64,000 nt of DNA from contig NC_080588.1 of assembly GCF_029962835.1 (NCBI RefSeq), positions 48,839,001-48,903,000 on the forward strand. Reading direction: 5' to 3'. The notes below the pieces were generated by a model. The model saw nothing but the letters and a program-made list of their open reading frames with translations, searched no databases and was not told the DNA's origin. The translations under genes and the position numbers were made by a program. Shown here in pieces: positions 1 to 13,117 of this stretch (position 1 is its first letter; every line of letters begins with the position of its first letter). Source of the DNA: Magnolia sinica (taxonomy: Eukaryota > Streptophyta > Magnoliopsida > Magnoliales > Magnoliaceae).

Positions 1-254
1 GCTCTACATCACACATGCACATGACACCTCACCTTACTCACACTGCATGCACAGTCTTCATATGACACCTCACCTAGAACTCTCTCCTTGTGATACATCA
101 CCCTGCCATGCATGAGGCAGGGTCATACAATGTCAACATACCCCACTAGCAAGCTAACCTAAGTAAACTAACCATCTCCCCTAACCGAGGGTTATCTCTC
201 TAAACAAAAGGGGGCTAATCAAGGTGGTTAGCCATTTCTAGTAAGAAAAAAAAT

Positions 255-1680
255 TTAGAGAAGAGAGAAAGATTGAGAAAAGGAGAGAGGGGAGGTGGGC
301 CACCATTGGAAAGGAACATCCAAGCCATCCAACCTTAAGGTGGTTAGATCTATCACTTGCATTTTTTTTTCCTTTTTCTTTTTTTTTTTAATGTATATTA
401 AAGTGAGCCCCACCATGGTCGCTTTCCAAGTTATATCAATTATTTTTTTCTTTGAAGACCATGATATTGTATAAGATTTCATGATGATTACATAGCTAGA
501 TGTAATTTTATAATCATCAAGATCACCACGATAGTCACTGTCAATGAATCCAATAAAATCATAGTTCTCTCTCCTATAGAAAATATTAAGATCCATTGTC
601 CCATTTATTTAATGCAAAATCCGTTTTGCCACTTAGAGATATTTTCTATAGAACTGGTTATCTATCGACTAATTGAACTCATCTATTCACAATACGAATT
701 CATGTAGCCTTTAGATATATATCAAACTTTCAACTATTTGCCTCAAAAGTCTACTAGCATTATTTTTACTGAACTTCAAATTTTTTTTATTGAACTTCAA
801 ACCTTCTTTAATTAGAGCACTAGCAAGTTTGTTATTTTTCATGTCCTACATCTTTAAATTGCCTCTTATATATTTCTTTAAGATATAAATATGCCTACAT
901 TGGATTACCCACTTCTATACCCATTCTATCATATCAAATTTATTTTTTATGGACCTTCCAAACTCATAAGACATGTTAGAGTCATTATAAATGTAGATCA
1001 AATCATCTAAATACAAGCACATAGTTGTAATCTTTCCATCTCTACCATTATTCATATATAGAGTATGCTAGAAGGATCAATTTTGAAAATCGATTTTCTT
1101 AAAATAGAAATATATTAGACTATACCAAACTCGAGTTGATTGCTTAGCCTAAGTAAAGCCTTTTTCAGTTTATAATTTTTTTCTAACAATCCATTTTCAC
1201 AAAATTAAGAGGTTGATCAACATACACATGCCCATTCTATTCACCATATAAAAGTGCAAATTTCATATAGTGTCAAATTGAAAAACATGCCAAGAATTCT
1301 TCATTAAAGAAAGAATCATTCTGATAGTGTCATGTTTGGTTACTAATACAAACTCTTCATGATAATTAATTCCAGCCGTTTATCACTAGTCATGGTTTGT
1401 CTCTGTAATTTCCTTTTTGCATTCTAGTTTTTTTGTAGACTCATTTCAGACCAATAGATTTATACCCCTTTTGAAGTTCTATCAAATCCAAAGTGTTGAT
1501 GTTTTTTCAATGGCTTTACGTTCTTCAATGGCCTTTTGTCACTTGCTTCGTGAACCACATTTTCAAATTCCACCATATCACACTCTAAGACTGAATAAAG
1601 GTTATCCAAGTATTATTTTTATGGTCATCAATACCATTGGTTACCTCAAAATCTTTCCACCAAAATTAGTTGTTTTGTGA
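255..1680 (-). pseudogene. Decayed Ty1/copia pol remnant (RT and RNase H)
   Basis: Minus-strand translation gives recognisable copia pieces with stops and frame changes between them. Near 420-596 is the RNase H start, with GFIDSDYRGDLDDYKITSSY and ISWSSKK, matching the copia pattern G-F-x-D-x-D-x-x-G-D-x-D-x-x-x-S-T-S-x-Y. Near 940-1060 is the RT catalytic stretch, read as CLYLDDLIYIYNDSNMSYEF, where YLDD stands in for the usual YVDD. Farther up, 1420-1680 weakly resembles the start of copia RT. No LTRs, primer site or target duplication were found around it, so this is an old fragment, not an element. Assignment to copia is firm; extent and lineage are not. Confidence 0.75.
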
Positions 1681-2697
1681 TACACTTTGACTTATTTGAG
1701 TTTGAAGTAGAGTTGAGACTTGTGTCTGATTGCAGAGCTAAAGAGGAGCTTGGACTTGAACTTTGGTATATTGGACTCGAAGAATGCACCTCACCATATA
1801 TATGTTGCAAACTATTTTCTTCAATGGGATTTCATATATTATCCACCCTAAAAAAAAAAACTTCTCTAAAAGATTTCGAAGAGGGAGAAAGGAAAAAAAG
1901 GAACAATAAGAGGAAAAAGAATAGCCCGCTTTAAGGTTCATCTATGAATTAAAGAAATTCTCTACGTGGTTGCTATATGTATCGTTGGATTTCAAGGGTG
2001 TTTTAAAAAAGTAATCAAAATGGTACACAAGGGAGGAAATGAAGAAATTTGAGATGAAAAATATTATATTTATAGGTTCAAACCTTGACTTGAATATTCA
2101 ATATCTCAAGACAAATTTGTTGTCATTTTGTACATATCATCATATACAAAAGAAGGGAGATTGTGAGTTGTATTTAGAATATAATGAACTTACAGATCCA
2201 TAATCCAATACAAAGATTTACACCTCAAAGTGTTGAACAGATCTCCAAAAGTTGACACTAATATACCTCACAATTGATCTCAAAAGAGCAAGTGCAAGAG
2301 GGCATAGATGAGATTAAGGGGTTTAGATGGCTTAAACTAAGAATGTTCTTATCTCTAAAATACAATGTCCACTGTATAAGGACATTGTATTCTTCCTCAA
2401 GAAATACTCTTGTACCTCTTCAGGACATCTATACACCCACATAATATAATCATTTTATCATGAATAGACATGACATATTTCTTGTGTTAGTTATTTCCAT
2501 CTCTTTTAGAGAGATAAAATTATACAGAAAAAAAAAAATATTGTCATATTACAACACATGTAACTACCAACTAGAACTTAATTAGTCCAATCGCCACCAC
2601 ATTTACCATTATATGTTAGGCACACTCAACCAACACTATGGTTGGAAACTTAGACTCCCATGTTTCAAACACACCGTCTAATTATATTATGACTCAG
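1681..2697. other. Gene-free stretch, no recognisable feature
   Basis: A+T-rich sequence with short A runs near 1850 and 2530. Reading both strands shows no protein domain, terminal repeat or RNA gene. It may include more of the decayed copia element to its left. Confidence 0.5.
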
Positions 2698-3585
2698 TGT
2701 AGACACCACACCTAAAATAAGGACACGTCACTCTTTGAGCTTCAACTTAGCTTTAATAATTTATCTCTTACTGACTTGAAAATTATTAAAAAACCAAACG
2801 GATTAAATTAGGAGCATACTTGGCACGTGCTGGAGACAACCAATGGGCCCAATCGGCTAACACCAAATCCAATAGCGATTCAGTCATGACCGAGCATCCG
2901 AACTCTAAAACCCTTGAAACTCTCTGTCTGTCGCAACTGATATATAAAAATATATAAAATGAATTCTCTCTACCCATGGATCACTCTCTATATCACTTAG
3001 TCCTTCCGAATAGCCTTGTGTTGAAGCGTGATAGGTCATATATTCAAAATCGAGGAAAGTACAATCGTCTTTATATACAAAATGGTCATAGTACAAATTC
3101 TGATCGATCAGGATGATTTATGATTTATTAGAAAGGTGGTCAAATGATCTTCCTAACAAACTTAAGTTTCCTCCAATCTAAGTTATGATGAGGAAGATTC
3201 GTCCCATTTATCAAAATCATACATTGCCGAGTGACTAAAATCAAAAAAAACTTTGGTCGTGCTTTAAACTAGTCAAACAGGATCCAATTAAGATGATTTT
3301 AGTTGCAATGAAAAGCTTAACAGACGATATTTTCAATGATCCTAATATCATCAAAAGCATACCATTTATCAAATTGCAAACAACCGATTTCATATATTGG
3401 ACAAACATATTTTCAGCATATCAAACGAGGTCTGATCGAAGTAATTCTAGTCTTGTTAGAAAGTTTATCTGATTATCTTTCCAATAAGATAAAGATTATA
3501 AAAAACAGAGAAATAACGAAGAAGATATAAGTATTTGAATATTTGACAGAAAAAATAAAAAGTAATAATTACGTTTATATATATG

Positions 3586-3650
<65 letters not shown>

Positions 3651-3744
3651 TAATGATATGCACGTTGTCCCAACTTAATATATGACAAGGGACTATCAGA
3701 TGAGTTGGGTGAATTCGTCGAAACATGTTTATATCTTCCTCTTT

Positions 3745-3788
<44 letters not shown>

Positions 3789-4740
3789 TTAAAACGTACA
3801 AAAGGTGGGTGCCCATAATGCTACTCGATGCATTAGGCCAATGACAGCAAAGGCAACGCCTATATAAGGCATTCAGGACACACATCCATATAGAGGGGGC
3901 AGAGATTAAAATAGAGCGACGGATAGACGAAGTGAAAGGAAAGGAGAAAGAAATAGAGAGTAGAAATAGAGATAAAAAAAATATAGAGAGGGTTTGATGG
4001 TTGTATATCGCATAGAGGTACTACCAAAAGTACCTTAAAGACTTCCAACGTGCCGACATGCTTCCAACACAGGAGATAAAAATAGTCATCAAATGAGCAA
4101 AAAAAGCTAAGAATTCATCCGTCTTTATTTAATTTGCATTCCACTTCACATATTTCAATTGAATTAACTATATCCACATTTTATTCTGTATTATTCTCCA
4201 TTTTTTATTTTTTACTTTATTTGCCTGCCTAGGATCTTAAATCCTGTGAAGTAAGGCTAGTTAGCATTTTACTTTATTTGCCTACCTTGGGCCACTTGGC
4301 TCTATGATGTAAGAATAGATAACTTTTTTCTTATTTCTGCCTGTTTTACCCACATGGGTTATGCGAAGCAAGACCAAATATAAAATACCAAAATTTCATT
4401 AAATTTTCAAAAATTACAAATCTTGTGAAGTAGAGACCACACATTACGCGAGCCGGAAAGGGTGCTTAAACTCTTCATTTTTCGTCACCGAGACCCTTAC
4501 TCGGAATCTACGGTCGCAGACCAACCGCAGGAGTCACTTGTCCTGACTCCTAAGCGATTCTACGGTTTCTAATCGGCCATAGATTTTATGCTTTATTTGA
4601 CTAGTGGCGACTTCAAATCAAATGCATTTTTATATCCGAGTCAATAGCACATATCAGCCACAGTAACAAAATCAATACAAAAGCTAACAAAATAAGGGCA
4701 CCGCCATGCTCGTGCGCACATGTGGGGGGAGGCATTTACA
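2698..4740 (+). mobile_element. Solo LTR of the Tat-type gypsy family
   Basis: This 2.04-kb block matches the LTRs at 29188-31376 and 41972-44113 but in opposite orientation. It begins TGTAGACACC and ends GGCATTTACA, against GGCGTTCACA in the reverse complement of the other copies. It is flanked by CTCAG (2693-2697) and CTCAA (4741-4745), a 5-bp target duplication with one change. No internal domain lies on either side, so it is a solo LTR, presumably left by recombination between the two LTRs of one element. A TATATAAGG promoter box lies at 3861-3869. Two (TA)n microsatellites (about 3591-3648 and 3750-3786) have expanded inside it. Confidence 0.88.
3591..3786. repeat. Two (TA)n microsatellites inside the solo LTR
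   Basis: Runs of about 28 and 18 TA units lie at 3591-3648 and 3750-3786. The minus strand translates to an artefactual Ile-Tyr polymer that should not be taken as a protein. The 29-31 kb LTR has only short (TA)n and (CA)n at the matching place, so the expansion is specific to this copy. Confidence 0.9.
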
Positions 4741-7665
4741 CTCAAATGTGGGTCTCAGACAAGTGCCTAAAAGATTAAGCTCTTTGGGCATGACTTATAT
4801 GGATATGAGCCAACTTCCAAAAATGATTAAGCTCTTTGGGCTCATACGGTGCGCATGTCTAGGGTACGAACTGGAGATTTGAACCCTAATTTCCCATAGC
4901 AAAAAATATCTCCTCTTAGTCCATATGAATAATTTTAAAAAAGCTTTTATCTATAATAAATTTATTTATATTTTAAAAAAAAAAAAATTTATGAAAACAC
5001 ATAGAGATTGTATTTCCTTTATTGTTTGGTTGGATTGGGATCACTTCTTCACTTTTACTTTGCTCCGTAGCTTGATTCTCAAATGAAAATAGAAGACCTT
5101 TGACTATGTGATTCAACATTTGAAACATGTCGGTGGCTCTTCCACTCCTCCAACAGTGTATATCCGTGAACCATTGCTTACGTAGCATAAGCCAAATATT
5201 ACATGGAGATAATGATAGTAACCATTTGATTTTCTCTTCTAATTTTGACTAATCACTATTTTTCTTTTAGATAGATAAAGACAAATTGGATGGCTAGGAT
5301 TTCTTGATCAGGTTGATTTCCCAGACATGATTCATCCACAATGTTCCCAACAATATGAATGGTCTTGGATAAATATGAACATGGATGACACATGCAAAGA
5401 AGTACGGGTCACCACAGTTTTAAAAATAATGGTGAATTATTATTGGACACAACCGCCTTTTTCTACTTTGGCTAATAAAGATGGTATTGGGTACAGTTAA
5501 TTACCAAAAGTAGAAAGAAAAGATGTATCTATCAACAGAGGGGTTAAAATATCTAACTCCCCCAAAGGGAGAAAGAGAGACAAAAGAAAAGGTAGCAGAG
5601 TCCTATATACAGTAGGGTAGCTTGCCCTTGTGTGGGAGCATCCAGACCCAACATAACAAAACAAAAGGAGATAGGCCCGATTCCGGATTCGCTCTCAGTT
5701 TGGGCCACACATTATCTATTTCCATGTATAAGCCTCCTGTTTCTATGTAAAACACCTGTTGTTATTATGGGGTTGGTTAGACTAGTGTCATAGTTCACCA
5801 CCATTTTAAAGTGATGGTGAGCTCCAAAGCATATACATGACATTGTTGTGCAGCAATCTAGACCGTACAATTGAAAATCCAGCTATGGATGGAGCACAGT
5901 AACCTCTAGTTGTGCGGTTGAGATTAGCAAAACTCAATGTTTTAATTTTGACCATCTGTTTTAATTTTGAAAGTCTAGTACATTGCGTCCTGTAGAGTGG
6001 AGACTGGAGAGAGGAAGGGAGACGTGAAAGGAAACGTACGAGCGTATGTTTCAGAGTCAGACAGAGTCAAACAGGCCACAATAATGAGGTTAGAAAACAT
6101 TAATAGTCTTCATGAGTACGAATATCCGTTCTCACGCGTATATTAATTATACATTTTGTAATATTTATCTCAATCTAAAACCGTTCATAAAGTGGGCCCC
6201 ACTTGATATTTAGTGTCGTTACCCTTGAAAGTGTGATTTTTAACTGAATAGGTGGTGGAGTCTATGGTCCAACTTCTAGAACCATCTGACTGTTCATTCG
6301 ATCTCAGATTTTTTTTATTCTGTATGATATTTGAGATGTCCCATCTACGACATGGCCCACTATTTGAACGCTTTTGATGGATTTGGTTACATGTTTGCCA
6401 CCATGGAAAGAAGGGTGGCTGGAATCGCAGAAGCGTCGTATGATACGTGTGCACCGCATCTTTACAAAGTACACACGAGTTCTCACTTCTGAATAGTGAG
6501 ACCTAATTACGATAATCCAGACCGTTGGTTTGTTGATTACACTGTAGATGGACTATTCCTAAAAAAAAATACAAAGATTGAAACATTTCATCCACCAATA
6601 TCATGACCTTTTGATCTGATTGTAGAACAGTGTGCTAGTACTCTTCTCAAGCGTCTATTTTTCGTATCAAGTAGATCCAAGGGTTGCCTGAAAATGGGCC
6701 TCACTTGTCAGAGAGGAGAAGCCGCGTATACATAGAGGTGGGCCACGGAGCATATAATTCAATACTGCAATGCATGAGAGTCTCATTGAGATGAGCTGGC
6801 GAGTGGAGACATGGTGTAAGGAGTCGAACGGCCCGCATGGAAGGAGAGAGCGATAGAACGAATCAGGAGTGGCAGTTCTCGTGACTTTATTTATTTTTGG
6901 ATTGCTTTCTTCACATTTCTTTGAGGCCTACTTAAGTAGTTCGCTCATAGATAGTCCTGATGGGCCCCATCCCAACTACTTCTGGTATGTCTGGCAGGTG
7001 CTAGCACAAAAGACACTGGAGGTGGGCCCAATGCTTGTACGTGTGGCAACGTGTCACGTGTGTAGCTTGGTGGGGCTGAACGTGGGAATGTAGTCTCTCA
7101 AAATCTAAGATGGCCACTCATCCAAGTGTGATAGAGGGATGCATTGAGCAGAGGCCATTGGTGTTTTTCTTTCTAACTGTGTAGTTTTTTTCATGTGAGT
7201 GTGGTCCGTGTGATAAGTGGATTAGCCTTATTTATGGGTCTGGGTACGTTTACGGTCTGGCATAAATGATGATCGGTTCGGATCTCGCACGGGTGTGTCA
7301 GGTTGGCACGTGTACTGAGGTTCACCTATCCAATCTTTCGTGGTGCGAACTGCCTAATTATTCATGGGTTTTTTTTTTCTTGGATTAGATTGATTGACAG
7401 GAGAAGTCATGATCTAAGGCATGTTTTGCAACATCGCGTACGTGTACATTAATCATCGCCGTTCGAATCGTTGACCGTCCACTGATTAGTCGGTCTGGAC
7501 AGTGATGATTGTCTAGTTTTGATCGACATCCCATCGTCAAAGAAACCCATATTTTAGACGGTCTGGATTATTCTACGTATGGATTTGCTAGCTGCGATCA
7601 TTTCATAAATGGTGGCAAACTCAGACCAACTATTTCAATTTAATATCAGAGACATACCATCTACA
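4741..7665. other. Gene-free stretch with scattered MITE-like fragments
   Basis: No coding region, RNA gene or intact element was recognised. Short 'gtgggcccc' and 'gaccgt' segments typical of the window's fold-back elements recur, for example near 6185-6400 and 6950-7030, but I could not pair inverted ends. Short reading frames here have no recognisable domain. Confidence 0.5.
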
Positions 7666-8151
7666 CACTAGCCAATGGCTAATGGTCGGTGCTCTGTGGG
7701 CCACAACATGATGTATGTGTTTCATCTATGCCGTCCATATATTTTTTTAGATCATTTTATTCTATGATCCCAAAAATGAGATATATCCCAATCTCATTTG
7801 GACCACATTAAAGGAAACAGTGTTGATTGAACGTCGACCATTAAAAACTTTTTGGGGGGCCATAAAAGTTTTGGGTCAAGCTGATATTTGTTTTTTCCCA
7901 TCATCTAGGTCTGTATAACCTAATCAACAGATTGGATGTCAAATAAATGGGACAGCGGACCTTAGGAGGATTTTAATGGTGGATATCCAATTACTATTGT
8001 TTTCCTGTGGTGTGGTCCACCTGAGATTTATATCCCCTCATTTTTTTGCTCAAATACGAAAATGATATGTAAAAATGGATGAACGGCATGGATAAAAGAC
8101 ATACTTCATAGTGGGGCCCGCAGAGCACCGACCATAGCCACCGGGCTAGTG
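7666..8151. mobile_element. Fold-back MITE, about 486 bp
   Basis: The ends are inverted: CACTAGCC at the left and GGCTAGTG at the right, continuing inward as TGGTCGGTGCTCTGTGGGCC against the reverse complement of ggcccgcagagcaccgacca. The inner halves are also roughly inverted: a 'ccgtccat' / 'aaaatgaga' / 'tggaccacatt' series on the left and its mirror 'gtggtccacctgaga' / 'ctcattttt' / 'atggatgaacggcatgg' on the right. The middle carries the family sequence 'aagctgatatttg'. There is no coding capacity, so it would depend on a transposase encoded elsewhere. No clear target duplication was found, so the superfamily is open. Confidence 0.75.
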
Positions 8152-10965
8152 GCAGGGGGAGTATCCAATCACGCAACCAACCTCGTCCGAATCAATGTCG
8201 TGGCTCTTATCCAGCCATGCGATCTGAGGTGGGCCATGCAATTGGGTGGCGGATCTGAAGATCCAGACCGTCTATTTGTCTTGGCATAAATTTGGATGTA
8301 ACATCATATGAATATCACACTGAGTAGTTAATTCTACCTTTGAGTCATTAATGGCTTTTCACACGTTCCGTTGAAACAAAACGATCAGTTGTCCACATCT
8401 GACGGGCAAAATTTTAATAAGATGACTTTTCACACGTACGGGGGAAACCAAACGGTCAGTTGTCCACACCTGACGGGCAAAATTTTAATAAGATCGTCCA
8501 GTCAATGTGATTTTAAGGCCATGTCAATCCATCATGCGACGCATTAGCTGGACAATCCGAATCGTGGGCCTACTAAATGTACGGTTGAGATGGAGCCATA
8601 CCTAATCATGCAGACCTACAACATATGCGTATTTGAAACGTGGAGAACATATGACACGTGTCCACCATCCAAACTGTTCATTTTAATGGGCAGCGTTGTA
8701 GATGGCCCACATACACAAAAATAAAAATTATCAAGTGATCCTAATTTCTCGGATTAGGATGGTTCGACAATACAAGATTTGGGCCTTGGAAAATCCGTAG
8801 ATGGGCCAACCGAATGAAATTCCCAACCGATGGTTGGAGATGAATGGGAAAAGATCTAACAACCGATGGCTAGGATCGTTTGAATGGTCTTATTCTTGGA
8901 GTGTGGACTATCCACTGCAGAGTAATATTGATGAACAGTTGGGATCTAATATACGCTGCCATACATACTGTGTGGTTGAGAGGAGAATGTGTACCATTCA
9001 CGCGTTACATTTATTTTTGTGCTTGACATGGAATGGTATTCACAGAATTATACTCCCACTCAAAAATATATTTTTTGATATTATCTTTGGAAAGAAAGAA
9101 CCATTGCATGCCACGTGGCCACGGCACCCAGTAAAGCCATCTCTTACTGTCCTTTTAAAATGAAATTTTATTTTCCATATAGGCATTTAGGAGATTTACT
9201 AAGCTCACAGAGATTCTGAATATCTGAAGTTGGATCCGATATCTACGCAAATTTAGTTGCAGCGCCAACCAAAATCAATAGATGATAAACACGGAGTGAA
9301 TTAGGACTCGATCAATAGAATAATTGAAATTAAAAGGATGGGAAAGATTAATAAAAAATCTGATTCGACATCAGATGAGGAATGGTGGGAAGAACAATGG
9401 AGATGGCTCTGAACAAGCTACTTTTTATGCAACAGCATCCCAAACAATCTGTCCCCTCCAAAACTACGATCGGGAGGGAGCGAAAGTTCAAGGTCTGTTA
9501 GGAGCTAGTTTGATTAAGTTATAAGATGAGTAATCATGATCGATTTAAGGTATGGGATCAGCCATAAAGGTTTTATTGATTAATCTATTTTTAGCTGTAA
9601 TGTCATCTAAGAGGCCATTAATGCATAGATACTGGAGCCAATAATCTTTCTTAAAGAGAATCAACTACGTAAAAATGAAGGCTTTCCTATTTGAGAACAT
9701 GTTGTAAATGCGATGGATCCAAGATCGGTAAGAAAATCCAATAATGATTTACCCACCTTGACAACCTATAAAAGTAGCACACGAAGAAGAGCCCAATGCC
9801 ACACTAAATATAATTCATTTATTTTTAATATCTATCTTTATTTATCCTAGCATAGCCTTGTCTAGTCTTAATATAAATCAGTCTTATCCAACGCCACCAA
9901 TATAATATGGCAAGATTATATTAAATGTTTAAAATTCTAAGTTGTTGGACAATAAAGAACCGAGTTCTTATTTAGGTTATCATTTTTCGGATCATATTCT
10001 TCTGATTATCACTTTTGATCATTTGTTCTTATAAACAGATTAGGTATTTATCCCTCATTTATTTATTTAGATTGTTTATTTTGATATTCTATCGATTATA
10101 ATGAACTACATATTTAAATATTAATAAAATTGACATTGTTTAAATTTTTTTTTTATTTACGCTCATCTATAATCCTTCAAGGAGTATTAATAACAATTAT
10201 AAAGAAAAGTTTTGAAATCTTAAGCTAAAAAGAACTAACTCTCGATCATTGATCACAACCGATGGCTGACTTGATGGTTGGATTTCTAAATCTGACTCAA
10301 CGCATTCGTTTCAACAGCACCGGATTCAATCAAACAGTGAGTGCAGCATGACTCTAATACATCCGACATATGTATTAAAATCACAAAATCTAAATACAAA
10401 CCCAGGATCACATATGTAACCTAGCATTTGATTGAATTGTGCAAATAATATTAACCTAATTTAACTCATGTGTGTGCAGATCCAAGCCGTCCATGAAACG
10501 ACTACCCCAGTAAATATCAAAGGGGTACTCCAATAAAGATGCCATGAACCAAGTTAGATCGTACCTGATGGCTGTGTCAATGTCGGAAACCGATGCAGAC
10601 GAAAGTAATGGTTCACCACCATTTTCTTTTAAGTTCCATACGGCAATCTGACCTGCAAAAACAATGATCAGCCCTATGTTGATCGAATCTAATATAAAAT
10701 TCGTACTAGTCAGCTGATCTTAGCCGTCAGTTTAACTCAATGAATCAGGACCTTTGACCACTCCAGTTTTGAACGTCCATTTGATACCGTGGATCAGGAT
10801 GAAGTGGATCGTTTGATCATTCTATGCTCCGTCCATGATCCCTGCGGTTTAACATGCGTGTGTAACGTTTACGGTGGATGAGATACCCCAACTTTAAAAT
10901 CATAAGAACTTTGATACTCGGGCTGAGTTTAATGGATGATACGCAGGTACTTAAAAAATCACCTT
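8152..10965. other. Gene-free stretch, no recognisable gene
   Basis: Apart from a 71-bp duplication (8356-8496) nothing clear is seen. The part from 9200 to 10170 is markedly A+T-rich. A TATA-like cctataaaagtagc at about 9767 resembles promoters in plant LTRs, but no TG...CA ends with target duplications could be paired around it. A 120-residue open frame at 8801-9163 has no recognisable domain. Confidence 0.45.
8356..8496. repeat. 71-bp tandem duplication, two copies
   Basis: Two adjacent copies start with ttttcacacgt at 8356 and 8427, and both end in tgacgggcaaaattttaata plus a few bases. They differ at about eight positions, mostly in the part after ttttcacacgt. No function is apparent. 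Confidence 0.9.
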
Positions 10966-11116
10966 AAAATTGCATGTGGCATACAACTAATTGAAATTAA
11001 CTGTCCAAATTATGGATCCCAGCCTTAAATGTATCATTTAACTAAAAAAAATTAAGAGTACTTGACCACGTGACTTTGGCATTGATTGAACGGTAAACAG
11101 TGAAAAGCACACAACG

Positions 11117-11652
11117 ATCGGATGCGGATTCGGTGGATCTGGGGAACACAGCTGTCGGTGGTCCGTGATTGTGAGGCCCACTGTGATATATATAATTTTT
11201 TATATCCACGTCGTCCATCTTTGTTTACATATAATTTTAAGGCATAATCCAGAAAATTACGCAGCTCACATTCTCAGGTGGACCATAACACAGGAAACAG
11301 TAGTGATTAAACGGCCACCATTAAAAACTTCCAGGGGGCGACAGAAGTTTTCGATCTAGCTGATATTTGTGTATTCCCTTCATCCTGGTTTTTTTGAACT
11401 TATCAACAGTTTGGATGACAAATAAACATTACGGTCGGCCTTAGGAAGTTTTTGATTGTGGCCATTGGATCACCACTCCTTATTCAGGTGTGGTACACAA
11501 GAGATTTTGATCTGCTTCGTTTTCATCGTGAGCTAAAATAATATATCAAAATAGATGGACGGTGTGGATATAAAAAACATTATCACGGTGGACCCCAAAA
11601 TCACAGATCCAATGACCTCGGTGGTACCCGGATCCACAGAATCCGGGTCCAC
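11117..11652. mobile_element. Fold-back MITE in left duplication copy
   Basis: The left end (ggatgcggattcggtggatc) and the reverse complement of the right end (ggacccggattctgtggatc) form an inverted pair. Inside, 'gaggcccactgtgatatata' pairs with the reverse of 'cattatcacggtggacccc'. The middle has the family sequences 'acaggaaacagt', 'agctgatatttgtgt' and 'caacagtttggatg'. The right copy has the same element at 15068-15606, so this insertion predates the duplication. It is non-coding. Confidence 0.75.
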
Positions 11653-12207
11653 AGTCAAGCTATTTTAACAAACAAACATACAGTAATCAGACTTTAGGAC
11701 TGTTTAATAAATATAATGTTGGGGAGTTCCACATATTAGTCGGTTTACTTTGAGTCAATGTATGGCACATAGGAAATTTTTGGGCGCCCGCTTATCAAGC
11801 TGCATAGGTTGCCAGTATTAAAGAAAAACAGAATTTTTTTTATTTCTTTTTTATTTTATTTTTTTATTATTATTATTTTTTAATCCCCGTTAAACAATGA
11901 CTCGGATTCCGTAGTGACCAGTGTCGAGGACATGCTGTGGGTCATCACCATAATGTATATGATTTATCCATGCCGTGCATCCATTTTTCAAGTTCATTTT
12001 AGGTTAGTAGCACAAAAATGAGGCAGATCTTAATCTCAAATGGACCCCATCATGGGAAACAATGGTGATTGAATGCACACCATTAAAAACTTTATAGTGG
12101 CCACTGTAATTCATACTTTCCATCCAATCCATTAATAAGCTCACAAAGACCTGGTTGATGGGAAAAAAAACATATATCAGGTTCATCCAAAACCTTTGTG
12201 GCCTTAA

Positions 12208-13056
12208 GGGCCTGTTTGGCTGGTCGGATTGGAAGTTAAATCCCAGGATTGGTCAGGCTTGCCAACCAGAGTCGGTGATCTGATCCCAATCCCATGGATC
12301 TTAAGACACTCCACTGACAACACCATCATTACCTTTAAATCCCATCCAATCTACCCTAATCCGTTCAAATTTACCTGGGACGTGTTTGGTTTGAGGGATT
12401 GGAAGGGATGGGAAGGTTTAATCCCAGGACCGACTGGTTGTGCCAAATAGACTGGATATAGCAATCCCGGTATAAAGCAATCCCATGGATCTTAAGACAA
12501 TCTACTAACAACACCATCATTACCTAGAAATCCATGCCATCCACTCTATGCCATTCAATCCCTTCCAATCCACCCAGCCAAACGGGCCTACGGGCGTGTT
12601 TGACTGGGCGCTGGATATGGGATAAAGACATTTTACAAGGATTATACTGTTTACATCCCATCCCCTTTTCCGTTTGGAACGGCAGGATAAAAACCATTCC
12701 ACTGCACCCTCGTAAACAGCACCTGGATTTCGCCAATCCCGAGATATAGGTTTTCACCACTGTGTAGGGCCCACCAAAATATCAATGAGATATCTACTCC
12801 CTCCATCATTTTCACCTGCCTACATTCAGCCATGAAGTTGTTTTGAGGCAGCTATAAAGTAGTAAGTGGGGCACACCATGAGAAGTAGTGGAGATGCAAA
12901 CCCATCCATTTGTGACCATCCAAACACCCTGCTGGATATCTTATGGGCTATCTCAAACCCATGGGATGAATAGACAAACACTGACACCACCATCATTACC
13001 TTAAAAACCATTCCATCCCACCTAATCCCATGAGATCGGTCCCGCCAAACACGCCC
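12208..13056. mobile_element. PIF/Harbinger-like MITE cluster inserted in left copy
   Basis: The insertion starts gggcctgtttggc and ends gccaaacacgccc, an inverted terminal repeat of the Tourist / PIF-Harbinger kind. It is flanked on both sides by TAA (12205-12207 and 13057-13059), the 3-bp target duplication expected for that superfamily. The right copy at about 16147-16157 preserves the uninterrupted target 'gctctaagaatc'. Inside there are three head-to-tail segments with similar ends: 12208 to about 12370, 12378-12588 and 12592-13056. The first two share caatcccatggatcttaag followed by 'caacaccatcattacct'. No transposase is encoded. Confidence 0.85.
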
Positions 13057-13117
13057 TAAGAATCTTTTAATGGTAAGCAGTTCAATCATCATCTTTTCCT
13101 TCGTTGCCGTAGGAGTG

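Noticed and set aside
3496-3885. Open frame of 129 codons on the minus strand with long Ile-Tyr runs
   Set aside because: It is a translation of the (TA)n microsatellites inside the solo LTR, not a protein.
8801-9163. 120-codon plus-strand frame
   Set aside because: No recognisable domain, odd composition with Trp and Asn clusters, no promoter or splice context, and it sits among MITE debris.
9496-10050. Possible solo LTR starting tgttaggagc with a TATA-like cctataaaagtagc
   Set aside because: No matching end with CA and no 5-bp target duplication could be found, so it is left as unassigned.
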